DNA from: Bacillota bacterium
GTDB taxonomy: Bacteria; Bacillota; Clostridia; Lachnospirales; Anaerotignaceae
Reading direction: 5' to 3'
Assembly (NCBI GenBank): GCA_030526765.1
Contig: JAUNCB010000120.1
Coordinates: 1-5,023 of the forward strand
Length of the DNA: 5,023 nt
Shown: positions 1 through 5,023 of the stretch, in pieces
Layout of the letters: the number at the start of each line of letters is the position of its first letter
Position numbering within the stretch: the stretch's first letter is position 1
The notes under the pieces: generated by a model
Database searches by the model: none
What the model was told of the DNA's origin: nothing
What the model saw: the letters and a program-made list of their open reading frames with translations, nothing else
Program-made: the position numbers and the translations under genes

Positions 1-576
1 CTTCAGAGGAAGCCTTTTGGTCTCCAGAAAAATCGTCAGCAATTCCGAATGCACTTTGGCATACTGCAGGGCAGCATGGCAGGCAGAAAGGGTACGCTCC
101 TGTTTCGGGCAGTTTTCCGCAATATCGGAAAGGGACAGCCCGAATTTCTCCAGCTGTCTGCCGAATTCCAGGATCTCCTCCTTTGCCGCTCTTCTGACCT
201 GATGCAGGGAAATATTATCTTCTCCTGTATCCATTTTGTCCAGAAGGGTGGCTCCGTCCTCCTCACCCAGAGGCTGATTCAGAGAAATCTGATTGCCGTG
301 CCGTTTTTCCTTACGGAAATAGTCGATCAGCCGACTGCGGATCTGTAATGCCGCAAAGGAAAGGAAGGCACCTTTTTCCTTGCTGTACCGCATCACAGCC
401 TCGTGAAAGGCAAACATGGCAACGGATAACTCATCATCCTGTCCTTCCATAGGCGGGCGATGTATGAACTTTGCTGTTTCGGACTTTATGAAGGGCAGAT
501 ATTGCCGCACCAGTGCATCGGCAGCATGCACATCTCCCTGCGCCGCAGTCACGAAGGAAAGGATATTATGTTCCAT
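1..576 (-). CDS. sigI: RNA polymerase sigma factor, SigI family (3' end cut by window edge)
   Basis: Directs RNA polymerase to a dedicated promoter class. In Bacillus SigI serves heat and cell-wall stress; in cellulolytic clostridia its paralogues, held by membrane anti-sigma RsgI proteins, respond to extracellular polysaccharide. The 192 visible codons start at an ATG preceded by AGGAG at 7 bases. Sigma region 2 spans about residues 7-92: a helix with DDELSVAMFAFHEAV (47-61), then YSKEKGAFLSFA and RSRLIDYFRKEKR (80-92), the core and -10 recognition signature of SigI proteins. Residues 130-192 carry the family's C-terminal pattern (FGLSLSDIAENCPKQERT, then VHSELL...KRLPLK). Typical members have about 230-260 residues, so the final helix-turn-helix that reads the -35 is missing off the left edge. 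It is separated from the upstream phosphatase by a terminator, so it is probably transcribed on its own. I am confident of the family; the regulon and the presence of rsgI cannot be judged here. Confidence 0.93.
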   Translation of the reverse strand, partial: MEHNILSFVTAAQGDVHAADALVRQYLPFIKSETAKFIHRPPMEGQDDELSVAMFAFHEAVMRYSKEKGAFLSFAALQIRSRLIDYFRKEKRHGNQISLNQPLGEEDGATLLDKMDTGEDNISLHQVRRAAKEEILEFGRQLEKFGLSLSDIAENCPKQERTLSACHAALQYAKVHSELLTIFLETKRLPLK

Positions 577-579
577 AAA

Positions 580-588
580 CTCACTCCT
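580..588 (-). promoter_or_regulatory. Ribosome binding site of the sigI gene
   Basis: The minus strand reads AGGAGTGAG, with 7 bases between AGGAG and the ATG at 576. This fixes the start; no other in-frame start nearby has such a site. Confidence 0.85.
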
Positions 589-603
589 GTCTTACTGATA
601 GGA

Positions 604-630
604 TACGAAAGAAGGTTTTTCCTTTCGGGG
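604..630 (-). promoter_or_regulatory. Candidate SigI-type (autoregulatory) promoter of sigI
   Basis: On the minus strand GACCCCGAAAG (-35-like; the CCCC is 630-627) is followed 19 bases after the CCCC by CGTA (607-604). SigI promoters are recalled as having a C-run with following A residues at -35 and a CGWA core at -10. Transcription would begin near 597, giving a leader of about 20 bases that just contains the ribosome site. Many sigI genes are autoregulated, which fits. The spacing and exact consensus are from memory, and the match is short. Confidence 0.45.
606..627 (-). repeat. Short inverted repeat inside the sigI promoter region
   Basis: CGAAAG (627-622) and CTTTCG (611-606) on the minus strand are perfect 6-base inverted arms separated by 10 bases, overlapping the candidate SigI-type promoter. 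It could be a weak operator or simply follow from the promoter elements; the arms are too short to assign a role. Confidence 0.35.
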
Positions 631-664
631 TCAAATCGTTCTTTTCTGATATTTATTTTTATTT

Positions 665-673
665 ATCATATCA
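665..673 (-). promoter_or_regulatory. Candidate housekeeping promoter of sigI (extended -10)
   Basis: The minus strand reads TGATATGAT: a TATGAT -10 hexamer (670-665) with the TG-N extension. The -35 position has no good hexamer (CAGAAG at 17 bases spacing), as is common for extended -10 promoters, but an AT-rich element at 703-724 sits where an UP element would. Initiation near 658 would leave a leader of about 80 bases. Supported by sequence pattern only. Confidence 0.4.
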
Positions 674-702
674 ATCCAATGTAAAGTCTTCTGATGCAGG
701 GT

Positions 703-724
703 GTTAAATTTTCGTTAAATTTTA
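703..724. repeat. Tandem AT-rich direct repeat, 11-base period, UP-element-like
   Basis: GTTAAATTTT occurs twice in direct orientation (plus strand 703-712 and 714-723), one helical turn apart. Relative to the candidate extended -10 promoter this falls at about -45 to -66, the usual place for A/T-rich UP elements that contact the RNA polymerase alpha subunit. It could alternatively be a pair of regulator half-sites. Confidence 0.5.
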
Positions 725-752
725 AAGTGTTCTGTTTTTGTTCTCCTGCATG

Positions 753-780
753 AAAAAAAAGAGACCCTTTAGGATCTCTT
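753..780 (-). terminator. Rho-independent terminator of the calpain/GNAT/phosphatase operon
   Basis: On the minus strand AAGAGATCC (780-772), loop TAAA (771-768) and GGGTCTCTT (767-759) form a 9-base-pair stem with one T-G wobble, followed by a run of T (from 760 down to 753). It begins 8 bases after the phosphatase stop codon. On the plus strand the stem has a C-A mismatch, so it mainly serves minus-strand transcription. Confidence 0.88.
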
Positions 781-788
781 TCTGTTTT

Positions 789-2621
789 TTATTCTGTTTT
801 TTCTGCTCCGCAGTATTTCAGTGCCAGCATCGTAATATCATCAAACTGTTCCGCTTCCCCTGTAAAGCGTTCCACATCTGCCTTTACTGCTGCACAGATG
901 GCCTCCGTATGCTTCTCCCCATTGCGGTTCAGCACCTCGATCAGCCTGTCCTCACCGTAAAGTTCTTCCTCTGTATTGATGGCTTCTGTGATGCCGTCCG
1001 TATAAAGGTACAGGATATCTCCCTTTTCCATTTGCAGCCCATGGCTGTGGTAGCTAATCCCGTCCATTCCCGCAAGCACAAAATCCGCAGCAGACTGCAA
1101 ACAGGTAAAACTGCCGTCTGCGTGCTTCACCATCGGCGGATTATGTCCTGCATTGGCATAGGTGATCTTCCCTGTTTTTGTGTTCAGAAATCCCATCCAT
1201 GCCGTCACAAACATTCCTGCATCATTGTTTTCACAGAGCTTTTCATTGGCATTCAGAAACACCTCTTCCACTGCCATACCCGATTCTGCATAGCTCTTCA
1301 GCAGGGTTTTAGCGGTCATCATAAACATCGCCGCAGGGATCCCCTTCCCCGAAACATCAGCAATCAGAACGGCCAGGGTTTCATCATCGATGAAATAAAA
1401 ATCATAAAAGTCACCGCCAACCTCCTTCGCTGTATCCATCATTGCCCAGATATCAAACTCTGTTCGATGGGGATAAGGGGGAAAAACGGAGGGAAGCGCA
1501 GAATGCTGAATGGCCTTTGCCAGAGTAAGCTCTGCATCGATCCTTGCCTCAGCATCGGCAATATATTTTTTCAGTGTACCCACAGTCGCATTGATGTCAT
1601 CGGAAAGTTCCTCAAATTCCTGATGAGAGCGCACATTTACCTCTGTCTGCAGATTGCCCTGTGTGATTTCAAAAAGAGACTCATTCACTTTATGGATATT
1701 CCTTACCACAAGCCTTTTCACAAGGAAATATATCATGATGAAAAGCAGGACAAATACAATAAGTTCCATGCCCATAGTGACCGCAACCGAAAGATTTCGG
1801 GAAAGGGCTGCCTCTCTGACAGGCATGACCGCCAGGATCAGATATCCCTCGGTTTCTTTGTACATACAGTAGCTTTTTTCGCCGTAAACCGTTGCTTCAA
1901 AAGCCTCTCCGGGCTTTATCGCTTTCTGATCAAATCGGATTCCTGTTATACTCAGATGTTTTGCCTCGTTGTCCTTTCTGTCGGATACGATATTCCCGTC
2001 TTCATCCACAATGATCATATAGCCGCTCTCGCCCACATGACGATTGCGGGTAACACCAAAGACATTTTTGCCGATATCCTTCTGAAAACGCTCCGCATCG
2101 TAGCCAACCTGTACAAACCCGCCGTTTTTCAGCCGCACACCCCCATATTTCCGCTGGATAGATGCATCAAAGGAAACCGGCCCATAGGGCTGTGCAAAGG
2201 TTGCTTCCGACCGCAGCAGCACCAGAAAGGCAGCAGACTGCTCGCCCTTTGTCATATCATATCCTATAAAATCAGGATACGTGGTAGCTTCGATGATCCC
2301 ATTTTCATTGATATAGTTGATCTCGCTTACATCATACCTTTCCATCGCCTGATACAGCAGTTCACTGGTGATGCTGTCCGCCTGATTCAGATCCACAGCG
2401 ATCTCCTTCCCAAGGGAAAGGATATTTTCATCGGAAGCATCGCGAATATCTGCATACACATCGGAAATATTCAGTGCAAGGATATTCAACGCATTCTTTT
2501 TGGCAAGCTGTGTCTGCGAAACCCACAAAAAGGCAGTTGTTACCAAAAAAGCGAGCAGCACCAATGCAAAAAGCCACTTTTGAAAGGAAGTGGAAAGTTT
2601 TTGTTTTTGTTTCTGTTTCAT
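789..2621 (-). CDS. Membrane-bound Cache-HAMP-PP2C (SpoIIE/RsbU-type) serine phosphatase
   Basis: Predicted sensor phosphatase that dephosphorylates a phosphoserine protein in the cytoplasm, by family habit a STAS-domain anti-sigma antagonist. Residues are numbered from the ATG at 2621 (610 residues). A Lys/Gln-rich cytoplasmic start is followed by a membrane helix (about 15-37). An outside domain of about 240 residues has the Cache signature GESGYMIIVDEDGNIVSD near 197-214. A second helix follows (about 280-303), then HAMP (about 300-350, ending in EFEELSDDIN) and a linker helix. The PP2C domain (about 372-605) keeps its metal and active-site motifs: GGDFYD (402-407), IADVSGKGIPAAMFM (420-434), NAGHNPP (490-496), YTDGITEA (540-547), FDDIT (593-597). 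A GTG at 2630 would add three residues but lies inside the AGAGGTGA ribosome site and has none of its own, so ATG is preferred. Last gene of the operon, 24 bases after the acetyltransferase gene. The signal and the substrate are unknown. Confidence 0.92.
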   Translation of the reverse strand: MKQKQKQKLSTSFQKWLFALVLLAFLVTTAFLWVSQTQLAKKNALNILALNISDVYADIRDASDENILSLGKEIAVDLNQADSITSELLYQAMERYDVSEINYINENGIIEATTYPDFIGYDMTKGEQSAAFLVLLRSEATFAQPYGPVSFDASIQRKYGGVRLKNGGFVQVGYDAERFQKDIGKNVFGVTRNRHVGESGYMIIVDEDGNIVSDRKDNEAKHLSITGIRFDQKAIKPGEAFEATVYGEKSYCMYKETEGYLILAVMPVREAALSRNLSVAVTMGMELIVFVLLFIMIYFLVKRLVVRNIHKVNESLFEITQGNLQTEVNVRSHQEFEELSDDINATVGTLKKYIADAEARIDAELTLAKAIQHSALPSVFPPYPHRTEFDIWAMMDTAKEVGGDFYDFYFIDDETLAVLIADVSGKGIPAAMFMMTAKTLLKSYAESGMAVEEVFLNANEKLCENNDAGMFVTAWMGFLNTKTGKITYANAGHNPPMVKHADGSFTCLQSAADFVLAGMDGISYHSHGLQMEKGDILYLYTDGITEAINTEEELYGEDRLIEVLNRNGEKHTEAICAAVKADVERFTGEAEQFDDITMLALKYCGAEKTE

Positions 2622-2626
2622 TGCCG

Positions 2627-2634
2627 TCACCTCT
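2627..2634 (-). promoter_or_regulatory. Ribosome binding site that decides the phosphatase start
   Basis: The minus strand reads AGAGGTGA, 5 bases before the ATG at 2621. The GTG at 2630-2628 is part of this site, so it is unlikely to be the real start although it opens the longest reading frame. Confidence 0.8.
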
Positions 2635-2645
2635 TATGTTAGGTT

Positions 2646-3953
2646 TTATCCGATCTTTCTGTCTATATAAGCCTGATGCAGTCTTCCTGCATATTCCGAG
2701 AAAGGACAAACCAGACCTTCTATGATCGTTTCCGTATCCAGCCCATAGCTATCATCTTCCGAAAGGGTGCCTCTGAGCAGGATCTCCCCTCTGTCGGAAA
2801 CGATCGCATAATAGGGCTCCTCATCCCGCTCTATCTGCTGCAGGATACGCTCCCGCTGTGCTTCCTCCTGCGGGCACAGTATGTATTCCGCAATCAGACG
2901 GAAGTTCAGAAGCATATCATCCTCTGCAACATCATAATGCAGCCCGATGAAAGCATCCTCTGCAAAGGGGATCTCCAGATAGGGCTTCGCCCCCTGCAGC
3001 AGCACCATACGGGACGCATAGCCCTTTTCCGCCAGCGTATCCATAAGGCTGTTGAACCGCACCAGTGCAGCAGCCGCATCTGTTGAAAGATATTCCATAT
3101 CCGCTTCCGCAAATACCTTTTCTGTTGTATAAACCGCCACTTCCTCCAGCGCAGCGCCCTCGATGAGCTTTTTGATCAGCTCATGTCCGCTCTGCCCGCT
3201 GCCGGTCACCGTCATCGTCTGATAATGGGGATATTTTTTACGAATGGTCAGAAACGCCGCTTTCAGAAGAGAAAGCAGATTCTTGGCACGCAGACCGCTG
3301 GAAAGATATGCCGAATGCAGATGCAGAGAACCGTTTACATCCGTCATGGTAACAAAGGAAGTGATCTGATTCCCCTGCCGATATGCCAGACAAAGCTCCC
3401 CGATGGGTTTCCCCGCCGCCTGCTTCAGCAAAAGATACTCAGGTGTGTTGGCATGAAGCTCTGCAAGCATCTCCCGATTCATACTGCGTATGGGAATAAT
3501 ATTCTGCTCCGACACCGCAACCTTTTCCAGAAGCTCTGCAAAAGCACTTTTCCCCAGCTTCTCCAGCGAAACCGTATACATCACATTGCCCGCCTCCGGA
3601 AGGGTATAGTCATTTTCCAGAAAAAAGCGTTCCAGATCGGCCGCTGCTTCCTCCTTACAGGAATAGGATGCATAAATACCGGGAAAGCCGCAATTCTGTG
3701 CAAATCCTTCCATTTCCCGCAGCAGCAGAGATGCGACCCCCCTGCGGCGGTATTCCTGTGCTACAAACAGTGAGATCACCTGCAGGGCACCATCACGCTC
3801 TACGCCGCCGATGGCACCGCAGGGTGTATCCTCTACACAGGCATAGAAAACCGTTCCTCTTTTTACCAGCTCCCCCCTTGCGCCTGCAAAAACAAAGGGT
3901 GCCACCTCTTTATAATCGGAAACCTTCGCCGTTTTTATGGAAATACTGCTCAT
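2646..3953 (-). CDS. GNAT acetyltransferase fused to a GNAT-like and a YbjN-like domain
   Basis: 435 residues, no signal peptide or membrane segment, so cytoplasmic. Residues 4-130 form a GNAT N-acetyltransferase: strand LQVISLFV, then the acetyl-CoA pyrophosphate loop QEYRRRGVASLLL (66-78, with R-x-x-G-x-A), then a C-terminal strand around VMYTVSL. Residues 150-282 look like a second, degenerate GNAT fold: strands ITSFVTM and LHLHSAYL, a long helix LLSLLKAAFLTIRKKY, then TMTVTGSGQSGHELIKKLIEG; no acetyl-CoA loop is obvious. Residues 290-432 differ again: FNSLMDTLAEKGYASR, a strand pair, LNFRLIAEYILCPQEE, then YYAIVSDRGEILLRG and a final helix. This resembles YbjN or type III secretion chaperone-like folds; that is my pattern judgement, not a firm match. 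The ATG overlaps the protease stop codon as ATGA and follows a very strong ribosome site, so the two are translationally coupled. Acetyl acceptor unknown. Confidence is high for a gene with an N-terminal GNAT, lower for the other domains. Confidence 0.85.
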   Translation of the reverse strand: MSSISIKTAKVSDYKEVAPFVFAGARGELVKRGTVFYACVEDTPCGAIGGVERDGALQVISLFVAQEYRRRGVASLLLREMEGFAQNCGFPGIYASYSCKEEAAADLERFFLENDYTLPEAGNVMYTVSLEKLGKSAFAELLEKVAVSEQNIIPIRSMNREMLAELHANTPEYLLLKQAAGKPIGELCLAYRQGNQITSFVTMTDVNGSLHLHSAYLSSGLRAKNLLSLLKAAFLTIRKKYPHYQTMTVTGSGQSGHELIKKLIEGAALEEVAVYTTEKVFAEADMEYLSTDAAAALVRFNSLMDTLAEKGYASRMVLLQGAKPYLEIPFAEDAFIGLHYDVAEDDMLLNFRLIAEYILCPQEEAQRERILQQIERDEEPYYAIVSDRGEILLRGTLSEDDSYGLDTETIIEGLVCPFSEYAGRLHQAYIDRKIG

Positions 3954-5023
3954 ATCTGATCACCTCCCGGACGATCAAAGGCATCCTTTATCCCATAGAT
4001 CTCATCTACCGTATTGACAAGGTCATTCAGTTCCATCAGAAACTGCCCCTTCTGCTCACTCCCCCAGAAATCAAAGGTTTTTGCCCGATAGGTCACCTGC
4101 GGCGGTGCTCCGTCCGCTCCCGGTGTTACGATCTTCTCATAGCCGCGGCTCTTCCTGCCCCAGGGATTACGCAGCTGAATATACTTACGCCCACTGATCT
4201 CCTGTGCACCGATGACCGAATAGACATGACCCTCCACCAGACCGCCGGCTTCCGCTTCTCCGTTCAGACCGCTGGAAGAAACGGCCGCGGGGATAAAAGA
4301 TTTTGTGCCAACAGCCACAGGGATATTGGCTTTCAGTGCATTTTTGATGTTTTCGTAGCAGTTTTCTGCCCGGTGGGTATATAGCGCCCGCTTTTTCCCC
4401 TGCTCATCCTCCTGCACCGCAAAGCTTTTATACTCCAGAAACGGGCTGCCCTCCTGGTGTGTCATATCTATCAGGATTTCCTCAATCTTTTTCAGATAGG
4501 TATAATAATCCATCTTCCCATTATCCGATCCTGCCCCGCTTCCTTTTTGCATCCTGTAGTTTTTATAGTTCTCATTTATCTTTATTTTAGTTGCATCCGG
4601 AAGCCATTCTGCCATACGATACACTTCCCGCTCTACATCTTCTATGGTGATGGCTTTCGTGCTATATTCCACGCCTTTGTATTTCATCAGATATTTTCCC
4701 TTCAGCCAACGTTGCAGCTCCAGTTTTATATCGTCGATACAATCATATGCCGGGTTATCTTTATTCTGATTCTGTTGATTCATCTGCCAAAGTTTGACTC
4801 CATCGACTCCATAAAAGAAACCATTTACATTTACTGCAGAGATAATTTTGTTTTTCGTTATCTTTTCTTCTTTCCCTGTCAGCTTTCTGATAAACTCCGA
4901 ACTTTTACCGCCTTCGATCCTGCGATAGACATTTTTCTCCGGATCAGTTTTGAATACAGGGTCTTTCTGATGCAGGCCGGAAGCGGCATACGCCTTCTCG
5001 ATCATATGCACCCACAGGGCACC
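3950..5023 (-). CDS. Calpain-like (C2 family) cysteine protease, 5' end cut by window edge
   Basis: Predicted intracellular-type thiol protease; 357 residues and the stop are visible, numbered here from the right edge. The frame is open to base 5023 and the first residues read GALWVHMIEKAYAA, matching the calpain core LW-x-x-LLEKAYAK, so the GTG at 5011 is internal and the catalytic Cys (normally in a DCW motif further upstream) is outside the window. RIEGGKSSEFIRKLTGKEEK follows as the usual GG...LTGG segment. The catalytic His is in GHVYSV (H266) and the catalytic Asn in LRNPWG (N286), with the conserved Trp. KGQFLMELNDLVNTVDEIY (325-343) corresponds to the end of the protease domain, and the protein stops soon after, without C2 or EF-hand domains. 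Between about residues 60 and 225 lies a polar, Lys-rich stretch unlike calpains. The stop overlaps the GNAT fusion start by 4 bases. The family is clear; substrate, calcium dependence and any upstream domains cannot be judged. Confidence 0.88.
   Translation of the reverse strand, partial: GALWVHMIEKAYAASGLHQKDPVFKTDPEKNVYRRIEGGKSSEFIRKLTGKEEKITKNKIISAVNVNGFFYGVDGVKLWQMNQQNQNKDNPAYDCIDDIKLELQRWLKGKYLMKYKGVEYSTKAITIEDVEREVYRMAEWLPDATKIKINENYKNYRMQKGSGAGSDNGKMDYYTYLKKIEEILIDMTHQEGSPFLEYKSFAVQEDEQGKKRALYTHRAENCYENIKNALKANIPVAVGTKSFIPAAVSSSGLNGEAEAGGLVEGHVYSVIGAQEISGRKYIQLRNPWGRKSRGYEKIVTPGADGAPPQVTYRAKTFDFWGSEQKGQFLMELNDLVNTVDEIYGIKDAFDRPGGDQI
3958..3968 (-). promoter_or_regulatory. Very strong ribosome binding site of the GNAT fusion gene
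   Basis: The minus strand reads GGGAGGTGATC, of which GGAGGTGATC (10 bases) is fully complementary to the usual 3' end of bacterial 16S rRNA. There are 9 bases between GGAGG and the ATG at 3953. It lies inside the end of the protease gene. Confidence 0.88.

Larger units (their letters stand above)
577..788. other. Intergenic region between the phosphatase and sigI
   Basis: No coding frame is convincing here. From the phosphatase side towards sigI it holds the terminator (780-753), the 11-base-period AT repeat (724-703), the extended -10 candidate (673-665), the SigI-like candidate promoter (630-604) and the sigI ribosome site (588-580). It is markedly AT-rich compared with the flanking genes. 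Confidence 0.8.

Noticed and set aside
36..348. Short open frames on both strands within the left 350 bases
   Set aside because: The minus-strand frame running from 576 to 1 encodes a clear SigI protein through this stretch; the others are alternate-frame readings of it.
753..800. Bidirectional terminator using the plus-strand T runs at 779-803
   Set aside because: On the plus strand the stem has a C-A mismatch and the T runs are broken by other bases, and no plus-strand gene approaches it.
2593..2618. AAACAA-type short repeat at the phosphatase N-terminus as a phase-variation tract
   Set aside because: The units encode Lys-Gln repeats in frame and are too few and irregular for convincing slippage control; a basic stretch before the first membrane helix is ordinary.
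738..2642. A 634-codon plus-strand open frame across the whole phosphatase gene
   Set aside because: It is antisense to a gene with complete PP2C motifs. Its translation is rich in Cys, His and Ile with no domain pattern, and its ATG has no ribosome site upstream (TTCTCC precedes it).
3183..4384. Plus-strand open frames of 196 and 238 codons over the GNAT fusion and protease genes
   Set aside because: Both are shadows of the minus-strand genes: low-complexity translations rich in His, Arg, Cys and Pro, no ribosome site, and they overlap each other.
199..4976. CTGATGCAG found four times on the plus strand (199, 691, 2673, 4967)
   Set aside because: More often than chance for a 9-mer, but three copies are in-frame Leu-His-Gln codons (CTG CAT CAG on the minus strand) in unrelated genes. 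Only the copy at 691 is intergenic, there is no regular spacing, and codon preference explains most of it.

Overview
All convincing genes in this window lie on the minus strand, so transcription runs from right to left. The strong AGGAGG-type ribosome sites, a SigI-family sigma factor, and a SpoIIE/RsbU-type phosphatase with a Cache sensor point to a Gram-positive Firmicute of class Clostridia. A gut- or rumen-type Ruminococcaceae or Lachnospiraceae is my guess; the genus cannot be read from this sequence.

In order of transcription: (i) 5023-3950 is the 3' part of a calpain-like (family C2) cysteine protease gene, whose start and catalytic Cys lie beyond the right edge. The catalytic His and Asn motifs are visible, and a long, Lys-rich, AT-rich insert splits the protease domain. 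(ii) 3953-2646 overlaps it by an ATGA and encodes an N-terminal GNAT acetyltransferase domain, a second degenerate GNAT-like domain, and a C-terminal domain that resembles YbjN/type III chaperone-like folds. (iii) 2621-789 follows after 24 bases and encodes a membrane-anchored Cache-HAMP-PP2C (SpoIIE) phosphatase with an intact active site. A clear intrinsic terminator at 780-753 closes this probable three-gene operon.

The 212-base gap at 577-788 holds the terminator and the control region of the next gene. I see two candidate promoters: an extended -10 with an AT-rich, 11-base-period UP-like element, and a SigI-like CCCC...CGTA pair just upstream of the start codon. Then (iv) 576-1 is a sigI-family gene cut by the left edge. 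A cognate anti-sigma gene (rsgI) would be expected just beyond that edge.

The phosphatase probably converts an extracellular signal into dephosphorylation of a STAS-type protein, but no STAS partner is encoded here. The link between the protease, the acetyltransferase fusion and the phosphatase rests on operon structure only. The most unusual content is this operon: a bacterial calpain with a large domain insert, translationally coupled to a GNAT/GNAT-like/YbjN-like fusion and a sensor phosphatase.
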